DNA from: Tausonia pullulans
Taxonomy: Eukaryota > Basidiomycota > Tremellomycetes > Cystofilobasidiales > Mrakiaceae
NCBI GenBank assembly: GCA_951802195.1
Contig: OX637635.1
Span: forward strand, 248,001 to 312,000
Direction: 5' to 3'
Length of the DNA stretch: 64,000 nt
Shown: one piece after another, positions 46,040 to 57,481 of the stretch
How positions within the stretch are numbered: position 1 is the first letter of the stretch
Layout: each line of letters opens with the position of its first letter
Made by a program: the position numbers and the translations under genes
Notes under the pieces: generated by a model
What the model was told of the DNA's origin: nothing
Databases searched by the model: none
What the model saw: the letters and a program-made list of their open reading frames with translations, nothing else

Positions 46040-47847
46040 ATGGCTGACGACGAGACTACCGGAACCCCTGTGAGTCGGTCGTCTCTGCTCACGAGCCACC
46101 CCCATCGAGACAGCCCGTTCAACGCGACGGGCAAGACGCAAGCCAGCGAGCGAAAGTGAGATGCCCGCGTGCGATCGCGCGGTGGTTCGGTCGCCTCGAC
46201 GTGGAGGAAGTCCCCCTTCTCCATCTTCTTGGGCTGGCTGGGAGCGGCCTTGCTTGGTCGCCACGTCGATGCGTCTCGCCGCGATCCGCGTCGTGGGAGA
46301 GCAAGAGCTCGAGGGCTCAGGCAAAAACGTCCCGCTCGGGCCTGGTGGTCCTCCCCTCGTCGAGAGAGGGCGAGCTTTAGCGCGTCATGCGCGCCTGCAC
46401 TCTGTCTCGAGCCTCTTGGGCAGAGGTGCAGGCAGATCGAATCCCGCCATCGCCGACCTGGGCGAGCTACTGGGGGAGGAAGGGCGGCCTCGACATGACG
46501 CGCGGTCCTCGTCCTACGCTCGCTTTTGGCATCGCTTGACTCGCTTCTCTGTCGCCTCGTGGTTTGGCTGCCTTCCGGCTCAGGTTCGCTGACCCATGTC
46601 TTGTGTCTCTTCCATCATCCCTGCTTTTTGCTGTCACTCGACCTGTCTGCGCCCCTCTCGCGGTCCTTTCCTTTCACTCCTCCCCCCTTGTCTCGACGCC
46701 CTCCAGGAGGTCGACCCCCAGTTCGAGCCTGTCCACAAGCTCAACGACTCTGACAAGATCGCTACCACCACCGGCGAGGAGAACGACACCGTCATCTTCA
46801 AGATGTGTGTCCCTCTCCCTTGAGCCCAGGCTCTCCTCGCGCTGTGCTGACAGCTCAAGCGTCCGTTCGTTAGGCGGGCCAAGCTCTTCCGGTTCGACAA
46901 GCCCGTCTCCGAGTGGAAGGAGCGTGGCACTGGCGAGGTCAAGATCCTCCAGCCTCCTTCTGGCAAGATCCGCCTCGTCATGAGGCGCGACAAGACCCTC
47001 AAGGTCTGCGCCAACCACGTCGGTACGTCTTTCAGCGAGTGGTTGACCGCCTCGCGCCTCTTGCTTTCTTTCTCTCGCTTTCTGTCCCGCCCCGAACCTC
47101 GCTGCTGACCCATTCCTCCCTCCTTCTCACCCCAGTCACCTCCGACATGACCCTCGCCCCGAACATCGGTTCCGACCGCTCGTGGGTCTGGAACGTCGCC
47201 GCCGATGTCTCGGACGGCGAGCCCACCCAGGAGACCCTCGCCATCCGATTCGCCAACGCCGAGAGTGGGTCCTGCATTCTCTCTTTGAGTTTCACGGACC
47301 GGATGTTGATTCCTTCATCCTCTTTATCTCCAGACGCTGCTCTTTTCAAGGCCGCGTTCGAGAAGGCTCAGGAGGACAACAAGGCTTCCGGTACCTCTGC
47401 TGCCCCTGACTCGTTCGTCTCCATCCCTCTCCTTGACTCCTCACCTTGTCCCTCGGCTGACATCACCCTTCCCCCTTTGCTCCAAACCAAATCCATCAGT
47501 GACTCTGCTGCTGTCGAGGCGACCCCGAAAGCGGACGACCAGGCCGCGGCCGTCGAGGCCTCCAAGGCCGACCCTTCGCCCGAGCCCATCGCTGCCCCTG
47601 CCGCCAAGTCTGAGGGTGAGTTCGTCGCCACGCCCGCGGCTGTCGACGCGGTCAAGGAGCAGGATAAGAAGGCGGACGAGGGGGTCGACGTCAAGGCCAC
47701 TGAGTGAGTTGCTTCCACTCCCCTTCCCTCCTTTATCGACTTCCCGTTCCTGATGCTTGACGTCGCCTCTTCTCTTCTTTCGTTGTGCCTGATTCCAGCG
47801 CCGGACTCGTCCCGGAGGCTGGTGAGGAGGAGAAGAAGACCGAGTAA
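46040..47847 (+). CDS. YRB1: Ran-specific GTPase-activating protein co-factor RanBP1 (Yrb1)
   Basis: Six exons, 46040-46069, 46707-46804, 46874-47022, 47136-47264, 47334-47703 and 47799-47847, give 274 residues. The Ran-binding domain is complete: [71 protein letters not shown] and [20 protein letters not shown], then [20 protein letters not shown]. The tail is longer than in yeast (201 aa) and is Ala/Glu/Lys-rich ([16 protein letters not shown]), ending EEEKKTE. RanBP1 binds RanGTP in the cytoplasm and stimulates RanGAP, dissociating export and import receptors. Intron 1 (46070-46706, 637 bp) is far longer than the others. The stop is followed at once by a C12 run. Confidence 0.95.
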
Positions 47848-48522
47848 ACCCCCCCCCCCCGCCCCATACAACTATCCATTCTAGTCTATCCCTTTCCATT
47901 TCTCTCCTCTTCCATCTATCCCATCCCCCTCCATGACACGAGCGACTACGAGATCGAAACGAAACGAGATGAGAGCAGCCGTTTGCTCGTGCTGCATGGA
48001 AGTCAGACAGGGGTCATACCAAGGGCGAGGCGAATTGGCAGGACTGGAACAGAGTGTCTCCGAGGTTCTCGTTTAGCCCAGCAGTGCCTGGCTCAGACTG
48101 CACATGTCAATGTCGCTCAGGTGAGCGCGATGCAACGCGCGATGAGATGAGAGTCGAGCTAGACCAGCCCAGCGGCGCGTACCCGCCACGGGAGTGAGGA
48201 TGGTTGACGCGCGTGTAGGTTGGGTGACTTCTCTCCTCGCAACCCGCGCCTGATTTCTCTCTCCCCTGCCCGCAACCACCACCTCCTTCTTCGAATCACC
48301 CATCAGGCGAGCTCGTGCTCTCGCTACCCCTCTCTCTTCCTACGTACATCTGCTCGCTCGCCGACGCCCTTGGTTGCGACCCTTCCTTCCTTTCCCGCCG
48401 ACCCGACTGGCCGCCGACGACCTTCACAACACCCTTCCCACTTCCGGTCCCCCCTATCGCCGCCCAGCACCATTCTCCCCTCGTCCTCCATTCCACCTCC
48501 ATCCTAGCCGCTACAAACCGAG
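47848..48522. promoter_or_regulatory. Intergenic region before the kinesin gene
   Basis: This is 675 bp between two + strand genes. It opens with a C12 homopolymer (47849-47860) in the RanBP1 3' UTR and becomes CT-rich toward the kinesin ATG (48230-48520), typical of a fungal leader. No coding feature is seen. Confidence 0.5.
47849..47860 (+). repeat. C12 homopolymer right after the RanBP1 stop
   Basis: Twelve consecutive C are read directly, one base after TAA (47845-47847). Confidence 0.9.
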
Positions 48523-51500
48523 ATGAACGGAGATGACAGAGACTCCATCAAGGTCGCAGGTGGGTCTCTCTCTCTCTCGCTGTTATGACCAAAGTCGCTC
48601 GCTCGGGACGCATGATCCGCGCCGGAGGAAGGAGCTTCCCCGAGCCTTCGCTTCGTCGAGCACGCAAGGGAAGGGGTCTCTGTGCAGCTCGAGCTAGAGC
48701 TGTGAGGCGCCTCGACGTGGATGCTGAGAACCAGGACGAGGAGGGAGGCGAGGCGAGCACTATGGATGCGTTGCACCGGGGTTGAGGACGGGCAGGTCGA
48801 TCGGGTCGCCGCTCATTCACCCATCATCGGCATCATCCTCGTCTCTCTTTCCCCCTTGGCCGCCTTCTTGAGCTCATGTGCTCAAGAAGAGTGAGTTTGA
48901 AGGCTCCCTTCGCTCGAACGGGAGCGCGTGCTCATCTCTTCATCAATCGCTCGCTCGTCCACCGCCTCGCCTTTCTCCCTTTCTTTCCTCGTCATCCACG
49001 CCTCGCACTCCCTCCCCACGCCCGCCCACCCCCTCACCCCTCCTTCTAGCCACCTTTCACCCACGTCTTCTCATCACTGACCTACTCTCTCCCTCTATCC
49101 TCTCTACCAGTCCGAGTCCGACCCCTAAGTGCCGCCGAGGCTGCCCGGATTCCGGCCCCAACGGTCGCTCTCTTCGGAGGCGATGGCTCTCTCGCGGGCG
49201 GGACACCCTCCCGGAGGGAGCAAACGATCGGGTATGGACATGGAGGAAGGGGTTACAGAGAGATCGTTTGTGAGTCTTGTTTCGTTTGTGCCTTGGTATA
49301 GCGGTGCTTGAGGGAGCTCAAGGGCGGATGGGCAGGCGGGAGAGCGAGAGCGAATCGACCCGACGCGCCTGTCTTTTGTTTCAAGAGGCGGCGGCGACTG
49401 ACCTTGATGGAACGCTCGTCCAGCCGTGCTCGACCACCGAGTCCTCATCTTTGACCCGCCAGCAACGGACATTGTCTCTCGCTTCGCCGGGGCCTTCGGC
49501 GGGCCCAAGCAGAACAAGAATCAGAGGTGTGTCGTTCGCGGTCGTTCGCACGCGTCCGGTCCTGTCTCGCCCGTCGTCTGACTCTCTTTCGAAAGATATT
49601 GCTTCGACGAAGTTTTTGACACCACTGCAAGCCAGGAGGACGTATTTGAGCGAACGGCACTGCCGCTGCTGCCACCGCTGCTCGAGGGTTACAATTCAAC
49701 GGTCTTTGCGTACGGAGTGAGTCGACCACCCCCCTCACCCCTCCCACGCAACCGTCTGGCCTGTGACTGATTCGTCTACCTTCTCCCGCAGGCCACCGGA
49801 TGCGGCAAGACGCACACCATCAACGGGAGCTACACCGTCGACGAGGTCACGGGCGACAAGACGCTCGCAGAGAAGGGTGTCATCCAACGAACGATGGACC
49901 ACCTCTTCCAACTCATGGCGGACAAGTCCGCCGAGATCTCCACGAACGTCACCGTCTCGTACCTCGAGATCTACAACGAGGCCATCCGGGACTTGCTCTC
50001 AGACAAAGAGCCCACTTCCGCCGCTGGCTTGGCCATCCGGAAGGACAACAACTCGCGGGTGTCCGTGGCGGGACTAACGGAGCAAGAACCCGCGAGCCCT
50101 GAGGCGATCCAGGAGCTCATCGACCAGGGGAACCGACGTCGGCGGACCGAGAAGACCAACGCCAACGCGACATCGTCTAGATCCCATGCCGTTCTCCAGA
50201 TCAACGTCCGGACGAGGCCTCGGTCCGGAGGACTTGAGTCCCAAGTCACTTTCGGCACACTGTCGATCATCGATCTAGCGGGTAGTGAGCGAGCTTCGGC
50301 AACGCAAAACCTCGGTGCGCGGATGAAGGAGGGATCGGCGATCAACAAATCACTTCTCTCGCTCGGCAACTGCATCAACGCTCTCGCCGTCAAGGCTTCT
50401 CCCTCCGGTCGAAGCCCTCACATCCCGTACCGCGACTCCAAACTCACCCGCCTACTCGAGTTCTCTCTGGGAGGGAATTGTAAGACGGTCATGATCGTCT
50501 GCGTCTCGCCCTCGTCGGTTCACTACGAGGACACACACAACACGCTCAAGTACGCTGACCGAGCGAAGAAGATCAAGACGGCCCCTCTGTCGCGCAACAC
50601 GCTCAACGTCCAGACACACGTCCGGCAGTACGTTGAGAAGATCTCGGAACTCACCAACACCGTCCGGGAGCTCCAGCTCAAGCTTGCGGGCAAAGCTGAC
50701 GAGGGGACTGCACTCATGGAGAGGAGGCGATCCGACATGCTGGCTGAGGTCGACCGCGCGAGGGCCGACGTCCAGTCCAAGGCTGAGCAGACGAGGACAC
50801 CCATCGTCGACGGTGCCGTGTGTGAAACGCTCCTCATCGCTGCCGAGGCGAGACTCCGTCCGATCCGCGTCCGACTCGCCGAGCTTGACCGGACTGCCTC
50901 GACCTCCTCGACGCCCGGGATGCTTGCGCCTTCGCTCGCAGCGGAGCGCGACCTCCTCCGACGGGTCGCCCAGCCGGACGAGGACCTCCTCAAGTCTGCG
51001 GCCCTCCAACACCGACTCGGCGAGGCCGCCAAGGCAGCCAGCATGTTTGGTGGGGTTGTCCGAGCCGTCTCGGAGCGGCGGATGGATAAGCTCGACGCTC
51101 TTGCCGTCGAGACGCTCAAGGGCACTGCTGCGCTTTCTCATGCGGATATGGAGCTCCTCAAGGCTCGAGCGGGGGAGGCCAGGCTTCGCGAGGGGCTCGA
51201 GCTCCAGGCAGAGCGGACGGCGCAGCTTGCAGGTCTGCTTGCCAGGGCTATGGGCAGCGTCAGGGATGCGAGGGAAAGGCTTCAGCAGGCTGGGGCCGCT
51301 TGGACTGGAGACGAGAGCCACGAGGTCGAGGAGGTTGCTCAGGTCGCGTCGGTGCTTGGGCACCTCCTTCAGGCCAACACAACTGCGTTCGACACGCTCA
51401 TCGCTCGGGCGGCGGATAGTAGGGCGGCGTCGAGCGCTTCTGGATCACTTCTCAACAATAGCAGCAGCAGCACCTCATCGATTGGCTCAGCTCCCCAGCT

Positions 51501-52842
51501 GCCACCTTCCTTCAGTCTGTCCTTTCCCTCGGCCACGCTTTCCTTCCCTTCGGCTGTTGGTGCCCCCTCGTCCCAACAGCACCCGCCTGCGAGCGCACTA
51601 CACCAGGCCCCTGTCCGACGAGCAAGAACCTCTCTCGCCGGCAGTTCCTTTGCCCAGTCAGCCGCCGGCTACGCCTCCCCTGGCCGGCGGAGTGGTGCCT
51701 CGCGGGCCTCCCTCCTCCTCCACCACTCAACCAAGTCGCTTGGCTCCCCCGCGAGGGTTCCCTCGCCTCGCAAGAAGCCTTCGAGCCTCGCGGGCGGGGC
51801 TATTATGGTTGGCGGCGGTGGGGGTGGCGCAGGCAAGAAGACTGGCGGGATCCGATGGAAGGACGAGGCAGGCGAGGGTGATCTGGACGATGCTGCCCGG
51901 TTGAGCCTCAGCGAGCCAGAGGAGACGGAGGACCCGGACGCCGAGTGGGAGGATCTCAAGGATGCGGGCAATTCGTCCATCGACAGCTCGTCGCCTCCAA
52001 ACCCTTCGAAGATCATCCCCTCACCTCCATCGTTCGTCGCTGCCCCCCCCTCTGCCTCAACCTCGAAGCCCACACTCGCCCTCCCTGGGCGTGGACGACC
52101 CGCCCGGCCTCCTACGGCAGCGGTCTCGCTCTTCGCTAGTGTCCCTGAGGATAACGAGCTTGGTAACTCCTCGCCAGGTGCCGGTCCATCTCGACGGGCT
52201 CCCCTGGGAGACGCCCTCGGCGGAGGAGCCAACAGTTCTTTCTCTTCCTCCTCCTTCTCCCTCACAGGCAAGCCCGCCGCCTTGTCGTCCAAGCCCTTCT
52301 CCCTCTACCCGTCGCCAACAACTACGGCCACCTCCACGGCCGGACCGTCCTCCTACCGGACCGACGGCGGGGCTTCGCGTAATGCCCTCCCTTCAGTCGC
52401 AGGGCTAGCCGGAGCCCCCAAGCCATACGGACGCCGAATCTCCGCCATCGGCCCCGACCGCTCGGCGCGTGCCTCTCGCCGAACCTCGCAGATCCCTTCG
52501 CCTCCACAGGCGAAGCGGACCTCAGCTGAGTTTGGCATCGTCGACCTCTCGGCTCCCGGAGGCGGCGCACGTCCGCCAGCGGCCGTCGTCTCAGCAATGG
52601 GGGGCGGAGCCCGTCGAGTGCTCGGCCACGGGGCGCCTTCGTCACCTTTGCGGACCCACAGGCTCGCAGGAGGCGGCGCTGGGTCAGGCAAGATGCCGGG
52701 CGTTCCAGGGAGGGTGCCCCGGGCGAGCAACATCGTCCCTGTTGCCACAAGCGCGGCTCTCGGTGGGCCGATCCCAAGTTACATGGCGCCGACGGCGGCG
52801 AGGAAGGCGGCCCTGCTTCCTGAGGTGGCGGGCCGGCGGTGA
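48523..52842 (+). CDS. Kinesin-8 motor protein (Kip3/Klp5/6 type)
   Basis: Five exons, 48523-48559, 49111-49269, 49424-49526, 49596-49716 and 49792-52842, close to 1,156 residues. The motor domain runs from SIKVAVRVRPLSAAEAARI to about residue 390. It has REIVSVLDHRVLIFDPPATD, RYCFDEVFDTTASQEDVF and YNSTVFAYGATGCGKTHTIN (P-loop GATGCGKT, the kinesin-8 variant). Then come VSYLEIYNEAIRDLLSD, NANATSSRSHAVLQI (switch 1), LSIIDLAGSERAS (switch 2), INKSLLSLGNCINALA and IPYRDSKLTRLLEFSLGGN. The neck region NTLNVQTHVRQYVEKISELT is kinesin-8-like. A helical stalk follows (LMERRRSDMLAEVDRARADV), then a ~450-residue basic Ser/Pro-rich tail. Kinesin-8 motors walk to microtubule plus ends and promote depolymerisation, setting spindle and nuclear positioning. 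Intron 1 is 551 bp. Several long frames overlapping the large exon are composition artefacts. Confidence 0.9.
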
Positions 52843-53144
52843 TCCATGGTGAACCCGTTTTTTTTTCATTTTTCGTCTCATGAACTCTCTCGATTTCTCC
52901 CTCGACTGTCTCTCTCCCTCCCTTCTTCCATCCTGTCCTCCGTTTCCCCACTCATCATTCCCAACCCATCATTTTCCGACTCTCTCTCCACATCAATCAT
53001 CAACTCGCATTCCTTCTACCGGCTTAGCTCTTGGTTGCCCATGGATGTGTGCATCTTTCCCTTCTCCTCTTGCTCTTGAAGGGTATGATAAGTTTCCATT
53101 CAATTCCATGTTCGTTTCGACCGTTGTGGTTCAGTTTCCTCCCC
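52843..53144. other. Convergent 3' spacer
   Basis: This is 302 bp between kinesin and the ER Hsp90 gene, T-rich on the + strand (T9 at 52858-52866). It probably carries both 3' UTRs. No gene is seen. Confidence 0.55.
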
Positions 53145-56100
53145 TCAGAGCTCATCATGCGCTGCCACAGGCGGCTCCTGCTCCCTCGCCTGCCTCGCCG
53201 CCTTGAGGCTCTCGAGCTTCTGGCGGTCAAACGGCTCGAACTGCACGGGGACGTCGTCGTCGTCCTCCTGGGCGGCGGCGGCCTGCTCTTCCTGCTCGTC
53301 CTGCATCGCGAGCAGCGCCTCAATGTCCATCTCGTCGTGCGCCCGTTCGGCGGCCGTCTTGCCCTGGACGGGGCCGACCTCGATCTCCGGGGCGGGCTTG
53401 ACCTCGGGGAGGATGGTCTTGGCCGTCGGGGAGACGTTGAGTGACCGGCGGAGGAGAGACTCGACACGGCCGAAGAAGCTAGATGGGAAAAGCAAAGGGA
53501 GGGAGGCGATGTGAGGTCAGACTTGGCGCGTTGAGAGGATGAGCCGTCGAAGTTACGCACGAGTTCAAGTCCTCGACGTTGAAGCCCGATCGAACGAGTG
53601 TCAGGTCGAGAAGCGTCCGCATCGTATCTTTGAGCTCCGGGGCGTCCGGGTCGCCGGCAGTGACCTCCTCGAGGAGACCCTTGATGAGCGGCGAGTGCGG
53701 GTTGATCTCGAGCGCTCGCGGCTGGTTCTTCAGGAACTCGAGCATGGGGTCCGAGCCGGGAGGGCCATTGCTCTGGGCGGCCATGAGCTGGAAGGGAGGG
53801 GCAGGTCAGGATTGGGAACTGAGATGAAAGCGGAAAAAAAAGAGTGTCACCCTGATCATGTTGGCGCTCATGCCGGCGTCGTCAGAGACGATGGCGGTCG
53901 GGCTGCTAACGAGACGCTGAGAGATGACGACTGATTGGACAAACAGCCTAGTCAGAGCTTGAACGCGGCCGTAACGAGGGAGATAGGGGACAGACCATCC
54001 TTGATGATGCCCGCGAACTTCTCCTTGATCCAGTCGATGAGAGGAGTGAACTCCTGCTTGAGGGTCTCCTGCTGCGTCTTCTCATCCTCGGCATCAAGGT
54101 CTGGACGGACACGGGTCAATCCAGGCATGCTTTAGCGCCGCGGGAAGATGGGCTCACCCTCGTCTCCAAACTTGAGGCCCTTCTTCGTGACGTCCTGGAA
54201 GGTCAGTCCACTGCAAGAGGCCGAGGTCAGATTGTCGAGCAAGACAGAAGCGACAGAAGAACGAAGTGACTGACTCGTAGGTTCGGAGCTGCTGGAGTAC
54301 ATACTCGTCCATTGGCTGGTCGAGGAGGAGGACCTCGTACCCGCGGGCGTGCAGCTTCTCAACAAACGGCGACCGGACCATCTCCTCGGGGGTCTGCCCG
54401 AGACCCGCGAGGAAGAAGATCTGAACACAGAGGCGGCAGGCGTCAGAGACAAGCCTTAATGAAGAAGATGGGCACTCCGAACATACCTGAGTTTGACCTG
54501 TGCGACGTCGGGAGACGTACTGACGGAAGAGAGACGAATCAGCGCTGGACTCACATGCTGCGGCAACACGAGAAGAAGAGAGAGGTCACTCACATCGTCA
54601 AAGCTGACAAATTCGTTGAGATTGGTGGTGAAACGAAGAAGCTTGGCGAGCTTGAGGCGGTCGGTGTACGTCTGGGCGACTCCCATCTGCAAGCGAATGA
54701 AGAAACTCAGTGACTCAACGACCAATCACAAAGGTCGAAGGGGCGAGGGACGGACCTTGAACGAGGGTCCGACGAGCTCGTAGAGCTTTTTGAAGGTCGG
54801 GATGTCGTCCTTGGAGAGCTTAGTGAAGAGATCGAGCGACTTCTTGATGAGCGTTCGCTGGAGCTGGTGGACGAAGCGCGAAGAGCCGAGGGTGTCGCGG
54901 GAGACGGTGAGGCTAGGGAACCCGTGAAATGTCAGTAGGTATGTCTGTAAGGTGAGGCGCTCAGTCAGCGGCTCACGGAAGGTCATCAGCTGCGAGAGAA
55001 GGAGGAGGTTGAATCAGAGACAAGACCAACATAGGATGAAGGGCGGTACACTCTCACCATCGACGTGAATCTTGAGGAAAGCGAGCCAGTTGGGGATGAA
55101 CTGCTCCCCGAGATCGTCGGTGATAAAGACCCTGCGCACGACGACAGGCCATCGTTAGAGGAGTATTGGGAAGAGCAAACGCGAACCAACCAAGCCAAAC
55201 CGACCTCTTGACCATCATGCGGACGTTCTTAACGCCCTTGTCGGCCTTCTGCCAGAAGTCCTGGGGAAGCGCTGAGGGAACGAAAATGAGAGCCTTAAAG
55301 CCGATGCCCGAGGCCGTGTCGGACTTGAAGTGCGTCCACGTGAGAGGCGCGACAGTGTCCTTGCTCGTAGCCTTGTAAAACGCCTCGTACTCCTCCTTGG
55401 TAACCGTCTTAGGGTCCCGGACCCAGATGGGCTCGGCCTTGTTGAGTCGCTCGAAGGCGACCTCCTCGACCTCCTCCGTTACGGGCTCCTTAAGCTCTTC
55501 CTCGACCTCGGCCTCCTCGGTTTCGTCGCCGTCGGCGGGCGTTTTGGGGGCGGCGGCCTCCTCGTTCTCGAGAGGGGAGACGGGCTTGGTGACCTTGATG
55601 GTTGTCTGGAGGTAGATCGGGAACGTCGAAGCGAATGACGAGTGCTTCTCGCTGAAGAACGGGGCAGGAGAGCGTGTCAGCTAGAAGCCCCCAGACCCAC
55701 AAAACGAGAGGGCCCAGTCAACGACGTACACAAGCGCCCGGAGCTTGCTCTCCTCAAGCCACTCCTCTTCGCCCTTCTTCAAGACCATGACGATCTCAGT
55801 TCCACGCTCGGCGATGGTGTTGCCCCGGGGGTCCTCGTAGACGGAGAAGCTCGTGCCGTCCGAGGAGGACTCGAAGATGTGCTGCCTGGGCTCGGGGAGC
55901 GACTTGGACGGTGGCGGGCGCGAGGCGACGCGGACGTGGTCGGCGATGAGGAACGAGGAGTAGAAGCCGAGACCTGGAGAAGGGGATCAGCACACGACAC
56001 GTCGCATTTTTCTCGTTGGAGCTACGCACCGAACTGTCCGATGAGGTTGCCCTGAGTTTCCTTGCTGACTCCATCGGCTTCTTTAAGGAAGTCGGACGTG

Positions 56101-56998
56101 CCAGACTTGGCGATAGTTCCGAGGTTCCTATGAAGGGGGGGGGGGGGTGGGAATGACGACGCATTAGCTCGGTTGTGACACGAAAAGCAACCGACATGCT
56201 GATGCTCACTTCTTCAGGTCCTCCGGCGTCATTCCGATACCAGTGTCTGTGCAAGGAAAGGAAAAGGCTTTGCGCGTTAGTTCCGGCTCGACGCGACCGG
56301 GGGTCCCCGTCTAAGACGCGTCTCGAAAGAATACCAAGCCAGGCCAGTCGCGTGTAGGAACGAAAGAAGTCCCTCCTCTTCCCCAGACTCGAGACACTCC
56401 TAACAGCCTTCGTGACCCTCTGGAGACCCCTCCCAATCGTGCACTTGAAGAGCAGAAGCGCCGACCACTCACCCGAGATGATGAGCCTTCCGACGCCCCC
56501 GACTTCGTTCGCGTCCGGCTCAGCGCGGATCGTGACGTTAAGCTCGCCAAAGCCGATTGCAACGTCCTTGTCCGTGAGAGAGGTCAGACGGAGCTTCTCA
56601 AGCGCATCGTTGGCGTTGGAGATGAGCTCCCGAAGGAAGACCTCCTTGGAGCCGTAGAGCGAGTTGACGACAATGTTGCGCAGCCGGGAGACGTCGGACT
56701 AGGTGGGGGAAGGTGGTAGGGGGGGGGGGGGGAAGGTGGCAGGCAGGCAGGGGACGAAGAGCGTTAGTGACTTATGTCTTTGACCCAGGTACCTGTCTCC
56801 TTGGAGCAACCCTCCTTGCTACCCAAGAATGGAGAGCGCGATGCGAGAGGGCGACAGGGGAGACGCGACCCAGGCATTGATCTCGACTGAAGCGAGCGAA
56901 CGACACACCTGGTACTCGAAGCGCTCCCCGGCGGGGGCCTCCTGGGCAAGCGCGGCCGACGCAAGCAGCGGGAGGTAGAGAAGCTGGGACAGCCTCAT
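53145..56998 (-). CDS. ER-lumenal Hsp90 (endoplasmin/GRP94-type) with C-terminal HDEL
   Basis: The start ATG is 56996-56998. The N-terminus MRLSQLLYLPLLASAALAQE is a classic signal peptide, and the protein ends AREQEPPVAAHDEL, the fungal ER-retrieval signal. The ATPase domain has DVSRLRNIVVNSLYGSKEVF, LRELISNANDALEKLR, LIISDTGIGMTPEDL, NLGTIAKSGTSDFL and GNLIGQFGLGFYSSFLIADH, all Hsp90 hallmarks. A charged linker (ETEEAEVEEELKEPVTEEVE) follows, then the middle domain (KEEYEAFYKATSKDTVAPLT, VKNVRMMVKRVFITDD, RFVHQLQRTLIKKSLDLF) and the C-terminal dimerisation region (QPRALEINPHSPLIKGLLEE, LTLVRSGFNVEDLN). It has over a dozen exons; two introns contain C13-C14 tracts. It should be an ATP-dependent chaperone of the ER lumen. 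Fungi are usually described as lacking this paralogue, so its presence is noteworthy. Exon joints in 54100-55000 are approximate. Confidence 0.92.
56135..56147 (-). repeat. C13 tract (sense strand) beside an intron acceptor
   Basis: Thirteen G on the + strand. In the sense of the ER Hsp90 gene it is a C-run just upstream of acceptor CTTCATAG at the NLGTIAKSG exon. Confidence 0.85.
56719..56732 (-). repeat. C14 tract (sense strand) upstream of an intron acceptor
   Basis: Fourteen G on the + strand. In the sense of the ER Hsp90 gene it lies about 20 nt before acceptor CCCACCTAG at the SDVSRLRN exon. Confidence 0.85.
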
Positions 56999-57481
56999 GT
57001 GTGGCGAAGTGCGAGGAGGATGGTGGGCGTTGGGAGGATGGACTAAGGGTCTACGCGTGACGTGGCAAGTGGGAGAAGTGAGGGGGGGCGACAGCGAGAG
57101 AGGCCGAGGAGACACAAAGTCCGTGCGCTCAAACACAGGTAGCAAGGGGGTTGTCACGAGACAGGGAGCCGAAGCTAGAGTTATTCATCGAGTCAACATC
57201 TTGCGCATCAGAGCAAAGACGACAGCAGTAAAGGAACAGGTCGTGCAAGCAATTGAGCGGACAAGCATCCTGAGGGATGGCTGGGTAGCATAAAGACGTG
57301 GAAATGAGAAGCTGTCAGACGAACAACGTTGAGATTCAATGTGTTTCGTTAGGAAAGAGAACCGACGAGGGGGCAGATGAGCGAGTGTATATGAGGTAAG
57401 CAGAGGGAACAGCAATGGAAGGAGAGAGGTTTATTTGAGGAAAGGAGAAAAAGAAAGGAAAGAGAATGATGGTTGCGCGCA
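56999..57481. promoter_or_regulatory. ER Hsp90 upstream region and 3' flank of the channel gene
   Basis: This is 483 bp between two minus-strand genes. The first ~180 bp upstream of the Hsp90 ATG would carry its promoter. I could not point to a convincing unfolded-protein-response or heat-shock element by eye. The rest is probably the 3' UTR of the channel gene. Confidence 0.45.

Noticed and set aside
50633-51904. 423-codon open frame overlapping the kinesin large exon in another frame
   Set aside because: It lies inside strongly coding kinesin sequence, is Arg/Ser-rich as expected for an off-frame reading of GC-rich codons, and has no motifs.
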